Part shown: one piece after another, positions 10,530 through 22,369 of the stretch
Numbering within the stretch: position 1 is the first letter of the stretch
Layout: each line of letters begins with the position of its first letter
NCBI RefSeq assembly: GCF_028640845.1
Contig: NC_080539.1
Span: 102,078,554-102,142,553, forward strand
From: Ahaetulla prasina
Taxonomy: Eukaryota > Chordata > Lepidosauria > Squamata > Colubridae
Reading direction: 5' to 3'
Length of the DNA: 64,000 nucleotides
Notes under the pieces: model-generated
The model's database searches: none
What the model was told of the DNA's origin: nothing
Seen by the model: only the letters and a program-made list of their open reading frames with translations
Translations under genes and position numbers: made by a program

Positions 10530-12545
10530 TTGTACCTATATTCTACTATCAGTTCATTTACCTTTCATGGAAGGAATTGGAAAGTGTCATCTCCTTGCTT
10601 CTCAACCCAAGATATCATGGCCTGAACTATCTTGAGAAATACACTCCACAGTGAGACAAACCGGACTAATGATGTGTGTTGTTGTTTTGAAGCATTATTA
10701 TTATTATTCCGTAGGCTTTACCTTGTGACTCTTTATTGTTGGTCTAAAATTGCCCCTATTTGTCTTTCCACAAGGACTACAGCAGAAGCTGAAAGAAAAG
10801 CATCTCTGCGTTTTCTGAGCCCATTTTATGCTTAACGTGTTTGAGCAGGAAAGGCACTTCATGAAAAATGATCACAATACTTTGGACGAATAAAAGGTTA
10901 TATAAGTATCGGCAGGGAAGAATAAACCTGAGGAAACTGCGTATTGATGCGTAAGTGCACAAAGACTGCATTGCCAGTTGAAAAATACTTGAAGCACGCA
11001 GAAAATTTATTTGAAGCATATCAGAAATATGCAATAGTTTCCCGCTATGTTTATGAGCTAGGAAATGCATTGACATAAAACTGCACTATCACTGATATTC
11101 CAGGGGAAATTTTCTGGTGTTTTTTCCCCTCTCATTTTGGTTTTTAAGACTTCAGATTTAAAAGGGTCTAAAAGGTGCTTAGTAGGAGCATCCAGCTTTA
11201 ATTGTGGAGATGAAATTAATATCAAGAAGGGTAAATTAATCCACTACAAAGTAAACTTCTGTCATGCCAGAAAAAAGAAAGAAAAAAAAGCATGATATTG
11301 GGATCATTTGATCTTACATTGAACAAAAGGGTAGTAGAAAACTAGAAAATCTAACTTATCAGCACATCTTTTATTGTCTCTATCCTCATTGTCATAAAGA
11401 ACTTTCTATCAATGTTCTGACTGACAAACCCAACCAAAGCAAGCAAAGCAAGCAAGATGATCCAATCTCTTTATGCAAAACTTTATTGAATACATCATAT
11501 CAGCAAAGATGAGGACAAAAGCCAAATCTAAACATTTCCTGCACAAACCCACATAGTTAAAATTCAGGTCTTCTCTCCCGCCTATTAGACCAGGTCACAT
11601 TGTCCAATGGAGACTTCTGGTGTTGTTGTGAGAAAGCTTTTGGCTCTGGTAAATACCTTCCGAAACATCCTTGGTTCTCACGGCTGGCATCTTGATGTCT
11701 AGAACCTAAGTTCTATATCCCCTTTCCCTCCCCCCAAGCTGAGAAGCAGTAATAGTTGCAACAGCAAATGTGCCTTTTGAAGTTTGACTCTTTCCTACTG
11801 CAAACTCAACAGTTAATGTCTCTTTTTTCCCCCACTTGATAGAAAGACCTAACTACTCAATTATATTGTCTTGGGTTCACAAGTAGAAAAGCACTTCTGC
11901 TTGCATACATTAGCTCTGCTAAATCCTTCTGCTGGAGATTTAAATTCAGCAGGAGCCCTTGTTAGACAATATGCCAAAGACAAGCCGAGTGCTGAAAAAA
12001 TATTAACTAAAGAGTAGAATATCCCCTTACAAAACATATGAAATGCTCGTAATATAGTTATCTTGGGTACAAAGTATGGACTTAACCCAACTGCCAATTA
12101 ATGTTAAGAGATATTCATTATTTGAAGCAGAGGATAGATTTATCAAGAAATACATGAGTTTATAAAAGCCTCCCTTCTACCTAAACGACATCTTAAAGAG
12201 AAGGGAGCAACATCAAGACATTTGCTTTTTCTCTTAAACCCAGAGAGTTATTTAAAAGACCACCTGATGAAAAGCCTGCAAAGACCTTCCCCTTAATCTG
12301 TTTCTCATATTTGCCCTAGCAGTCAAAACAGCTCAATGGGGCAAAGATACCATGTCCGAAAACTTCCAGTTTTCCAATTTCATTCTAGCCCTGTGCCCAG
12401 CCTAAAGTTATTCCAAAGTACTTTGACCTCAGAAGCAATGGAGGAGAGCTAGAAGCTCAGAAAACCCTACTAATTCCATAGGTTTCTATGTGTTCTTTTT
12501 TATGTGTATACTTCATGGTCTCCAATTGCAGAGTGTTTTGCTTTT
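10530..12545. other. No gene or clear repeat seen
   Basis: Noncoding, AT-rich, apparently unique. The longest reading frame (99 codons, minus strand, 10777-11076) has no recognisable domain and no coding-like composition, so it is not called. Confidence 0.4.
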
Positions 12546-12882
12546 TCTGTACAGTAGTGGTTGGCAATCAACCTCTGCTAGATAAAGGGGGCGGTGCTCA
12601 TCTCCGTTTCAAAGCTGAAGAGCCAGCGCTGTCTGAAGACGTCTCCATGGTCATGTGGCCAGCATGACTAAACACCAAAGGCGCAAAGAACACTGTTACC
12701 TTCCCACCAGAGGTGGTCCCTATTTTTCTACTTGCATTTTTTACGTGCTAGGTTGGCAGAAGCTGGGACAAGTAGTGGGAGCTCACCCCGTTACGTGGCA
12801 CTAGGGATTCAAACCACTGAACTGCCAACTTTTCAATCGACAATTTCAATGTCTTAGCCACTGAGCCACCGCATCCCTAGAT
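12546..12882 (-). mobile_element. Sauria-type SINE
   Basis: Read on the minus strand it begins with a tRNA-like head whose plus-strand image is CTTAGCCACTGAGCCACCGC. The B-box image is GGGATTCAAACC. It continues through AGCTCCCACTACTTGTCCC-type, TAGGTTGGCAG, CACATGACCATGG and GACGTCTTC words, ending near CGGAGATGAGCACCGCCCCC. This is the squamate Sauria SINE body as I know it. It is nearly full length. Confidence 0.85.
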
Positions 12883-13299
12883 GCTAGATAGGAGACAGAA
12901 TAAAAGCATATTCTCAGGGATGACATGATTGCCCAACTCAGTAAGTTAGTCCCACTAATTGTAATAACTCAGTTCGCTCTAAGCATGGCTTGCTGTAATG
13001 AATCATTTCTTTAAAAGATGCAATAGCAGGATTTACATGTGTTAAATACAATAGCTAAATTCATAAAGCACGCAAAGTCAAATCCAATCACATGGAGCCA
13101 ATGATAAAAGAAGTGCCTATTAGTATATCCTTAATCTGGACACTACTTCTCAAACCCTAACCCTCTTGAAATTCAAATAAGGCAAAGAGTGACTCCAATT
13201 CCAACTTCTATTCTACTATTGCTTCTATATCTGCAAGTCTGGTTCCCCCTCACCCAGTAAAACATTATAACCATAAAATAAATATAGAGACTCCATCAT

Positions 13300-13660
13300 T
13301 GCATCTACCCATCTACTGGAACCAGTAGAGAAGGCATGCTGCGGATCCCAATGGCTAGCAAGCTTCATTTGCTTGGACTTAAGCAATAGACTTTCTCTGC
13401 TGTGGAGCATCCTTCCCCTTAAAGTGGGGCTGGCCTCATTCCTTTCAACTTTTCAGAGACCCTTCAAGGCCTGGTTACATCAGTTACATCAGTTACAAGG
13501 CCTGGGGACTCCAGGGGACTGGGGAAATATTGATATAACTCCCATGTAATTATCAACACCTGCTCTTTGCCCAATCTCTTTTTTATTTTGTTTTACTTTT
13601 GTGCTACTTTTATATAAAAAAATTGTGTTAACAGTTTGTACATCTTGTTTTTTAACTTTA
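13300..13660 (+). pseudogene. L2-like LINE 3' end
   Basis: Plus-strand translation around 13400-13480 gives WSILPLKVGLASF and a following LSTFQRPFKAWL-like block. This resembles the last conserved segment of L2/CR1-clade ORF2 (S..L.TF...LKTWLF). It is followed by a T-rich noncoding end. Frames are interrupted. The call is by similarity to remembered family motifs. Confidence 0.4.
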
Positions 13661-13698
13661 TTGTATATTCAGAATCACTTAATTATGAAATTATAAAT

Positions 13699-13732
13699 TG
13701 GATGGATGGATGGACGGATGGACGGATGGATA
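13699..13732. repeat. (GGAT)n microsatellite
   Basis: Tandem GGAT/GGAC units. No gene context. Confidence 0.9.
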
Positions 13733-16700
13733 AAATGTGGGTCTCATTTTCTACACTATTTCTTCCATTGTCTTTGTCTATAATAGTCCCATACTGATCC
13801 TGAAAATTTGAAATAGGGTTGCATTTCATTAAGTTTGGAAATAAACACATTGCTTTTACTAAATCTGAGCATTGCTCTGGATATTCAGTACCAGCAACTT
13901 GGATGGGCAATATCTTCTTCTATATCTTATCTATAATAAGTCGAAGTTAAACATTAAATTGAAGCTTTGCACAGCTCTAGTCACTATAATAAGCTGTACT
14001 TGAGATGCTCGGCATTGAACTTTAAGCATGCAAAGAACCTTCTTGATCAGCCATTGGATTATCTGATTGATACCTATAACCGTTCACAGCAATAAGGAAC
14101 CCAAAGGTGCTTTTTTCAAGAGGCAACTGGACTTTCAGGTTTTTCTTTGAAGACATTTTGCTTCTCATCCAAGAAGCTTCTTCTGCTCTGACTGGATGGT
14201 GGGGAATGGAAGCATTTTTTTAAAAAGCACCTTTGGGACAATCATGACTTGGATGACTGAGAATCTCCATAGACATTTATTAATAAGAAACATTTCTAAC
14301 AAATTAATTCTACATACTGTAAATGTATTGGAAAAGCCCTTAAGACAATTATGTGTCTTTAAAATCAAATGTATTTTCTTGAGGAATTCTTTCTTGTGCA
14401 TTCTGTAAACCAAACATCTTATTTACACCCATCTCTGATGAAGTCTGATAAAATTCATCAATAACATTAGTTTCAATTGCCTTCTCAAACCTTATAACAA
14501 TCAGCAATCCTCTAGAAGGGAAGATAGGCCTGGTTCTAGAAGGAAGAACCCAAAAGTAACAAACAAGCATCCTTATTAGGACTTCTTTGCCTACAGGTGT
14601 TCTTGAGTCAGGATATATCTCTTAAACAAAAATAGGAAAAGGAGGAAAAAAATATCTTTGAAGAAAAGCTGAAGGAGCAATTTGGGATGTCAAATATGAT
14701 AGATCACATTGCTAAATCATGACCGCATGGAATTAGACTTCCCTCCCCTTGGCAACTCTCCAAAGTCTGGACTCTAGTTTTCAACAATGTCTATGCCAAT
14801 TTGGGAATTCTGGGAATTGAGGATACACACCTGGAAATTATCCATATTGAAGAATACTGATATAGAAATGTTGATGAAGGATTTTTTCCATCAGTGCATG
14901 TAGGCTGCAAACCTACATAGAGTGAAACTGCTGAAATTCTGTTGACTTCAAATGTGTTTAAATAGTTTATAGCCCATAAGAACAATGTTTGTACAATCAC
15001 AAACTAAGCATCTGTTCTCAGGGTATATATGATATTACTGCCAATAAATGCAGAATTAATCTTCCCAAGACTTGATTACAAAAAATAAAAAAGGATGTCT
15101 GCACAAAATGTTCTAATGCACCCTGTGACAAATTGCATAAACCACAGTTCCATGGTCTCTTAGTAATTATATAACCACTCATTCCTTTAAAAGAGCGCCA
15201 TTGTAATCTCAGATTGTCAAGCACTTGACATAGTAGAAAGATCTGTTTGTTTTAGAGAAATGCATTGATCATATTGATGTAGAAGCTGTGTAATTTTCTT
15301 TTACGATGATCTTCTGCTTTTACAGAAATCATATACTTAAGCAGCAGCTCGGATAGAGAAAGATTGAGATGCTTTCAATCTGTTGGCTACCCTAATGGGA
15401 TTAGTTTGTTTGGTTTTGTCCTTTGATCTTAAGAAGCAGTAATAACCCAAGCAAGAAATCTTTTGCCCTTTTATGTCTGGGAAAAGAGCTACCATCTACT
15501 TGTTATCCAAACTTAATCAAATGTTAAATGGACGTACTCCATACTCCGGAGTACCACCTGCTGTCCTCTTCTCTTATCCTTACCTATCTTGTCCGTAGAA
15601 GTAATCCTTTAATTAAGCCAACCAAAAATGGACAAATACGTTTTAAGGCCCCTTCATCAAGTAGGCAGTTTTCCCAAATGTAGAATTCTTAAAATTCAGA
15701 ATTCTACACCGATATATACAAATATAATCTGCTTCATAAAGAGTCTTGTTTCTAGAAATTTGGGCACCTTTTTTCTCCTGATAGCCAATACAACTATCAC
15801 AGTATTGTTTTTATTTTTGCAGTGTCATGTTACTCATCAGAGTCAGAAGGACTCATTCAGCCATGAATTATATAGGTTGCCCATAGATAAGTTTAATGAA
15901 ATATTTTTGGTCAGTCTGTTATACATGCTTTGTTATACCTTTGTTATACATGCATTAAACTTTGCAAAGGCTTGGTACATCTCTTTTTAGTTGACTATCA
16001 TAATGTACTGTAAATATTTGTCTGCCTTTCTTAGCACTTAACTTGATTTTAGAAAAAAATATTTTCTTTGTTCATAACTCACATTGTAGGCTAAATATAT
16101 TGTGTTTCTTACAACAATTTCAGCACCATAAAGTTGATAGTTGTAATACTATTTGAGAGAAGAAGGGGGGAAAAATCTCTACAAATCACATAAGCATGTC
16201 ATATTCTGTCACTTAATGGCATGGTTTCAGGGTCCCTAATAAATCATTTTTGGTTCATAAAATGTTGAATCAACCTTCTTCAAGGTATATCAACCCCTTT
16301 GTGAATGAAGCTGAAGGACATAGCTACACACTCTTTTTTATGAATTTCATATTCCTCTTTCTCAAGAACTTACTTGCAAACAGATAAACTGTCCTTCCTT
16401 TGAAGCATACATTGTAATATATCACAACTAAAGGTAGGCTGAGATCTTTGTGAGAACATAGTAAGGGAAAGAATGGATCTTCCCTTAAGCCTAAACCTGG
16501 AACCAACAATGTAACACACACTAACCCTCTTTCCCATTACACCTTTTATTTTTTAAAAATAACATTTTAGTCAAACCTATAAAGTAATTTAGTATGTGAC
16601 AAGTCATGCACAACCTGCAGAATCATTATTATTTTTATGACCACTCTTGGATTCCCGATAAATCCCATACCCATTCTTAGAAATTAAAAAATGGTAAGTG

Positions 16701-17300
16701 GCTGCAACCTTCTCCTCTGTTTGTAAATATGCCTCTATCTACCCAAATGCAGAGATACTATTTGATGAGATGAGTATACTTATGAGATCTAGGGAATGTG
16801 GCAGAGAATAGCCTTGTTACTTTTTCTTTTGATCAATTCCCTTTGTCACTGACCACACTTAGCATGGCAGCCCATTTTTTATTTGATTTTTTTTATCCCA
16901 CTTTTATTACTTAATAAGTAATTTAAGACAACAAACATACCTAATATTCCTTCTGCCTCTTTTTTTCTCCCCCAGCACAATAACCCTGTGAGATGAGTGG
17001 GACTGAGCTCTCTGAGAAAGCTGTTTTCTTTCATTCCCTATGGAATGCTAAAAAAAACAAAAAAACATGTGCCCATTGAACCAAGGAGTATTATCAAAGT
17101 GCCAACATCCCACCTCTCACAGTCTGTAGTGCTCAATCAGCCCCATGTGAATTGGCAATGCCAGGTCTTCAAACACCTTCAAACCACTAGGAAAGTAGGG
17201 ATGTGTCTCACCTCTGGAGGGAGGATATTCTAGATAGTGTGGACAACAAGAGAGATGGCCCTCTTCCTGGACATTTTTTAGCTGACAGGGTTTGTAACAG
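13733..17300. other. Mostly unique noncoding DNA
   Basis: No coding gene is supported. The 120-codon plus-strand frame at 15628-15990 has no domain, no splice context and AT-driven composition. The stretch 14790-14872 looks like an old family-3 MITE half (GGGAATTCTGGGA...TTGAAGAATACTGAT). About 17120-17290 has words seen in old squamate LINE 3' ends but is not assignable. Confidence 0.4.
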
Positions 17301-17308
17301 GGCAGGTT

Positions 17309-17396
17309 GATTTGATCCTTCCCTCCTTCCTTCCTTCCTTCCTTCCTTCCTTCCTTCCTTCCTTCCTTCCTTCCTTCCTTCCTTTCTTTCTTTCTT
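17309..17396. repeat. (CCTT)n microsatellite
   Basis: Long CTTC/CCTT tract passing into TTTC units. The E/G/K-rich minus-strand reading frame over it is an artefact of the repeat. Confidence 0.95.
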
Positions 17397-17635
17397 GTGC
17401 CTTTAGGTCCATTTTGAATCCTAGCAACTTCCAAATTGCATTGAGAAGGTTTCATATTCTGCAAGATGGCCTAACAGTATTTTAAATTCATAAAATACTG
17501 TATATCTCCTAGATCAAAAGATTTGTGCCTTAAATGGGGAGTGAAGTTCTTGCTGTCATGTGCTTCTTGTTGGGTTTTCATAAGCCACAAGTGGCCAACA
17601 GAATGCAGTTACGATCTTTGATTTGGGATTACTCA

Positions 17636-18180
17636 AATAGAATAGAATAGAATTTTAGAATTTTATTGGCCAAGTGTGATTGGACACACAAGGAATTTGT
17701 CTTGGTGCATATGCTCTCAGTGTACATAAAAGAAAGATACGTTCATCAAGGTACAACATTTACAACACAATTGATGATCAATATATCAATATAAATCATA
17801 AGGATTGCCAGCAACAAGTTATAGTCATACAGTCATAAGTGGAAAGAGATTGGTGATGGGAACTATGAAACGATTAATAGTACAAGGCTAGTCACCACAA
17901 GGCTAGTCGTTCAACCTCTCGTCTATATGCGGATTCGTCATTGTCTCGAATGAGACCAATCACTGTTGTGTCATCTGCGAACTTCAGTAGCTTAACAAAT
18001 GGATCATTGGAGATGCAGTCATTGGTATACAGAGAGAAGAGAAGTGGGGAGAGCACACAGCCTTGGGGGGCCCCTGTGCTAATTGTACAGGTATTTGATG
18101 TGATCTTGCTTAGCTTCACCTGCTGCTTCACCTGCTGCTTCACCTGCTGAAATAGTTCAGTGTAGTGGAGAATCAATCTA
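17636..18180 (-). mobile_element. CR1/L2-clade LINE, 5'-truncated
   Basis: Minus-strand element. Its 3' end is at the left: an AGAATAGAATAGAAT short tandem, then TTTTATTGGCCAAGTGTGAT and CACACAAGGAATTTGTC, words typical of snake CR1 3' ends (known). The coding part follows at 17892-18176. It stops at about 18180, against the SINE at 18186. It is about 0.55 kb, heavily 5'-truncated. Confidence 0.8.
17892..18176 (-). pseudogene. Reverse transcriptase palm fragment of the CR1/L2-clade LINE
   Basis: The frame holds STGAPQGCVLSPLLFSLYTN followed by LKFADDTTVIGLI. These are the conserved pre-catalytic block and the (F/Y)ADD metal-binding aspartates of non-LTR reverse transcriptases. Only residues around motifs B and C survive; fingers, thumb and endonuclease are absent. 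The N-terminal side of the fragment has an in-frame expansion QQVKQQVKQQV, produced by near-identical 12-bp units (about 18114-18153). The open frame with intact FADD suggests moderate youth, but the piece cannot be functional alone. Confidence 0.8.
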
Positions 18181-18185
18181 GAGGT

Positions 18186-18345
18186 AAAGTTAGGTGGCTC
18201 AGTGGCTAAGACACTGAGCTTGTTGATCAGAAAGGTCAGCAGTTCAGTGGTTCAAATCCCTAGTACAGGTCTCCTGCATGAGCAGGGAGTTGGACTAGAT
18301 GACCTCCAAGGTCCCTTCCAAATCTGTTACTGTTAAACTGTTAAC
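18186..18345 (+). mobile_element. tRNA-headed SINE with CR1-like tail
   Basis: The head GGTGGCTCAGTGGCTAAGAC (A box) and GTGGTTCAAATCC (B box) match the Sauria SINE head. Instead of the Sauria body it passes after about 90 bp into GAGTTGGACTAGATGACCTC and CAAGGTCCCTTCCAA, which is a CR1 3' end. It ends in short TGTTA repeats. This implies mobilisation by CR1 rather than the LINE used by Sauria SINEs (inference). Confidence 0.8.
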
Positions 18346-20394
18346 CCTCTGGATCCTAAGAGATCATTTCCTTTAGAGTCTCTCACCATAGCATTTTATT
18401 GTAGCAGAGAACTGGGGAGCAAGTATCTTTTTCACCCTAATACAGATTTTTTTTTCCTTTACCTTTTTTTTAAAAAGCATTCTTCTTTTCCCCAAAAGTG
18501 TTCCATTTTTAAGTTTACACTTTAGAATTCCTTTCCACATTTTGAGATTATCTATCAAGTAAGCTAAGGAATACTCTGGCTGTCTTTGACACGTTTAAGC
18601 TACTCCTTTATGGATACAATAAGTCATTCCATTCCTATAAAATCCCAAAGTTAGATTACCTCAGTTATATTTTTCATGGATTAGATTCAGTGAGAATACA
18701 GCTAGCTAATATCATTGTTTTACTGTTTTAAAAACTGGTGAATTTATTAAGCAGATTAAATGTGTTTTGTGTGAAAGCAACTGTGTGTGCTTTGTTTCTT
18801 CTTATTGAATATTTATTTCTCCCTCATTCTACAACCATTTTGGTTGCCCTCAGGTATGGTACTAAAAAAGAGCAACTCCTTCCATTGTTTTCAAGGAAAT
18901 CATGAGAGAAATAATAAAACAAACAAGAATAAGAATAATGTACAATCCTTGTGAATAAGGGACAGTTAAGGGGGTGGAGGGAGATGGCAGCTAAAGTATC
19001 AATAAAATTCCCTTTTGTTTCCAATAAATTGTTTAAAATAGTTTTGTTAATGAAAAATGTGATTCTTTTAAAAAAAATTCAGGGGAAAAAAACATTCTGC
19101 AAAGAGTTGAATGTTTCTTTGTTTTTTCCTGTTCACAGATCACTATTCCCTGGAACAGGGCAAACAAAGCTATTATTAAAGGAGAACACTATAGCTGGGA
19201 CTTTCACTCTGATTCTGCCTTAAGGCAATTCCTGGCCAGAAGCTGTGAATTGGCAGAGAGATGCTAATGGCTTGGGATGAGTGCCTAATCTTTCTGAAGT
19301 TGGATATCTCTCCCACTCACCCACCCACCCAAAGAGGAAGAAGTAAATTTAGATCTGCGTGTGAAAAAACCCCCAAAAAAATCCCATTTAGGTACATCTT
19401 AGAAGAGGGATACCAGGAAACAGCAATATGAAAGGGCTTAGAAATAGTAGGAAAAGGAAAGTGGTCATAGACCATAGGAAAAGAAAAAGGCAGAGAGGGA
19501 TTTTGTGGAACTGGGCTGTGTGTTTGATTATTTGCATGGGCTTCTCAGAGACCTGCTATGCTGTCTACCTCCATTATATTTAAGTCATATATTTGTAAAT
19601 TTAAAGGAATTCTGAGGAAGCAGCCCCCTCTCTCGGGTTTCTCTTCTCCTTTTTCTGTCATATCTGTAAAGAAAACACTGTAATATCACGATGTTGTTTC
19701 CCATGATGGAAATCAAACACTGATGACTTTTCCTCAAATTTCTTACCCACTAGGAAAATAGGAAGTCCAGAATATTGTATATACCATCCAAAGAATACAA
19801 GGCATGCAACCTATTCATCCTTTTCAGTTAGCCCAGGACAATCTGTTTTGTAACTGTTATAGTCCATCCTGAAAGAGTGGTTCTGCAGTGTTCCTTGTGA
19901 TGATCCTGGGCCACTTGGAGAACTAGAAACAGAAATTCGGAAGACTGGAAATAAATAGACAAACAGGGCCAAACTAAATGCAAAAACCTTTCTAGTTTGC
20001 AAGATGAGATAAAATCAATAGGTAGCCAGAACAGAACCATTTGTATTTTGAGATGGGTGTGTGCACACACATGCACACATGTGCAAAAAACACACAAATA
20101 GTAACAAAATAACCACTAACATTATTTGTGGAATGAGAGGGCCTTTGCTCATGAACAATGCATAAACATGGTATACAAAGATGTCTATTTCTCAAAGTTG
20201 CTTTCCCCTATTTTCACATTTCCTTGCTTGAACGAGATGGGGGGCAGGTCTGAAGATATGTTCCACACATAGTAACTTGACCTGAATGCCCTCCTCACAG
20301 ACCTGAATGCTCCTGTTTTAACTTGATTCCTAAGGACTGAGACATTTAGTTAATTATTAGTTGCATTTGCATCCAATCTTTCCTCCCAAGAGCA
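18346..20394. other. No gene or clear repeat seen
   Basis: AT-rich noncoding sequence without recognised elements. The only reading frames are short and domain-free. Confidence 0.4.
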
Positions 20395-20535
20395 TAAGAT
20401 AACATGCTGAGTGTTCCTTATCCAATTTTAACCTCACAGCAACCCTCTGACATTGGTTAACCTAGAAAATAATGGTTGGTTCAAGGTCAAAGCTCAGTGG
20501 TGATGTAAAACTGGATCTCCTCAGACTTTATCCAC
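20395..20535 (-). repeat. MIR/CORE-SINE-like fragment
   Basis: Words AACCTCACAGCAACCCTCTG and GGTTCAAGGTCAAAGCTCAG, then GATGTAAAACTGGATCTC, align in order with the inverse of the MIR consensus (CTCACAACAACCCT, CAAGGTCACACAGCTAG, GGGATTCGAAC). It is old and diverged. No ends are visible. Confidence 0.45.
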
Positions 20536-21129
20536 TGTTTTGACTTTCATTCAACTGAATGTAAATAAAAGCTTGCTTCAAATCTACTCAACAAGGAGGG
20601 GTCTGGAGACTCAGGTGGCAGACAAATGTATATCTCCATGATCCTGTTCAGGGTTGATGCGTCAAACTTATGGAGTGAAAAGATAAGTGAAATGTGAACT
20701 TCTCAAAGTCTTCTTAATCTTTATAAAGTCAGACTATTTACTCATGATAAAGATGTTAGTGCCTTACAAGGAGGCATATTTAATATGAATATTGGATACT
20801 TTATCTCCTTATCTTGGCTTTGTCTTTATTCTAGCTTTTGAAAGCCCCAATTGATTAAGATGTAATATTTATTCCCTTGTGTTTTGAATTTGGTTAAAGC
20901 ATTTAAAACCATTTTCCATTGCATATTTTTAAAGCCAAACAGAAACGCCACTGAATATGTGAAAAGAATATCTTCCATGAAAAAATAATGTTGTACAGTA
21001 TTTTTTTTTTCTTTCATTCAATCATGTGTCTTTCTCAGTGACTACCTGGATAAGTACCTACGATTTCCTTGGCAAAGCTTTTCAGAAGTGGGTCCTTCCT
21101 AGGACTGAGACAAAGTGAATGGTCACCCA

Positions 21130-21700
21130 GAATACAGAATAACAGAGTTGGAAGGGTGTTTGTAGGTCTTCTAGCCCAACCCCTTGCTCAAGCAGGGGCC
21201 GCATACCATTCTTGACAAATGGCTGCCAATGTCTTCTGAAAAAACTCCAGTGATGGCACCCTCACAACTTTTGGAGGCAAGCTAGTCCACTGATTAAATG
21301 TTCTCACTGGCAGGAAATTTATCCTTAATTCTAGGTTGGATAAGTTTTGATAAGCTTATCCTGCCCCCAAGTGCTTTGGAGAATAGGTCTTATTTGTGAC
21401 AAGCCCTCAAATATAGGAAGATGGCTATCTTGTCACTCCTAGTCCTTCTCTTTGCCAGACTGCACATACCCAGTTCCTACAACTGTTCATCATATGCTTT
21501 AGCCTCCAGGCCTAATCAACTGTGTTGCTCTTCTCTGCACTATTTCTAGAGACTGAACACCTTTTTTTACTGTGGTGATCAAAACTGTATGCAGTATTCA
21601 AAATATGGTGTTATCAGTGCAAAAGTGTAGTCTTACTAAGTTAACCTCATGCCCAAGGCAAAACTATAACTCAGTATCCAGGTGTTTAGCTTGATGTCTT
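21130..21700 (-). mobile_element. Old CR1 LINE copy
   Basis: The left end GAATAACAGAGTTGGAAGGG and CTAGCCCAACCCCTTGCTCA is the CR1 3' terminus. The following text parallels, block by block, the better-kept CR1 at 26733-27380: AAAACTCCAGTGATGGCACC, TAGTCCACTGATTAAATG, TGTTGCTCTTCTCTGCAC. Frames are broken throughout, so it is a dead, older copy. Confidence 0.85.
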
Positions 21701-21729
21701 AATCGCTACATTAAATTATCTCTCTAGAG

Positions 21730-21864
21730 TAGGGGTGTCAAACTCGCATTATCACATCATCATCACATGATGTATTGCAACTTTCCTCCCCTTTGTTAAA
21801 CCAGGGATTGGCATGTCCAGAACGTGATGCATCCGACCCATGGGCCACGAGTTTGACACCCCTA
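21730..21864. mobile_element. hAT-like MITE family 4
   Basis: Terminal inverted repeats are TAGGGGTGTCAAACTCG and CGAGTTTGACACCCCTA. Target duplications are CTCTAGAG (21722-21729) and CTCTAAAG (21865-21872), 7 of 8 matching. It is 135 bp with no transposase, and contains a short CATCATCACATGATG inverted motif. Confidence 0.9.
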
Positions 21865-21872
21865 CTCTAAAG

Positions 21873-22240
21873 TATTTTAATAAGTGCTGAAAATAAGCAT
21901 TATTAAGTCTTATCAAACAAAACAAAGGAAATGCCAAAACAGAGAGAGGGAAAATTGTACATTTTCACTGAATAATATAGAAGATCATATTTTCTGCAGG
22001 AAGGACTTTGAAGTCTGAACTGTGATACAGAAGGCCTTTCTCACGGGTAGATTGACACTATGCATCCAATTCTGTGTTGACAGAAAACTACACTAATATG
22101 AAATATGATGTCTCTGTTGTCACTCTTATACCAAATGTATTTCCTCCATTTCTAGTTCAGAGCATTTGTCTGACTTCCTTCCATGATAATAAGGCCTTCC
22201 TTGAGAGGGGTGGTGTGGAAACACAAAGCATAAAATAATA
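21873..22240. other. No gene or clear repeat seen
   Basis: Unique-looking AT-rich DNA up to the CATA tract. Confidence 0.4.
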
Positions 22241-22279
22241 CATACATACATACATACATACATACATACATACATACAT
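22241..22279. repeat. (CATA)n microsatellite at a Penelope-like tail
   Basis: Ten units of CATA directly against the 3' tail of an inverted PLE copy. The intact tail elsewhere reads ...GACCTACATACAAACACC. The expansion therefore starts within the element's own CATACA. Confidence 0.95.
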
Positions 22280-22330
22280 GTAGGTCTTTGGTTATTCGGG
22301 TTTTCTCCTGTGTAAAATTGGAAGTGTCTT

Positions 22331-22369
22331 GGCGACGTTTCGACGAAGTCTCATTCGTCATCTTCAGGC
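22331..22369 (-). ncRNA. Hammerhead-ribozyme-like motif, inverted PLE copy
   Basis: Exact inverse match of the motif at 24186-24224: CTGAAGA core, 6-bp stem, GAAA core, ACGTC. All core positions are kept. See the forward copy for the fold. Confidence 0.45.

Noticed and set aside
13699..13732. Short direct repeats considered as an array
   Set aside because: Simple GGAT tandem without spacers; a CRISPR array is not plausible in this eukaryotic sequence.
15628..15990. 120-codon plus-strand frame, hydrophobic C-terminus
   Set aside because: No recognised domain, AT-driven composition, no promoter or splice context; expected by chance in 64 kb.
17117..17464. 115-codon minus-strand frame with KEGRKEGRKEG repeats
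   Set aside because: Produced by the CCTT microsatellite.
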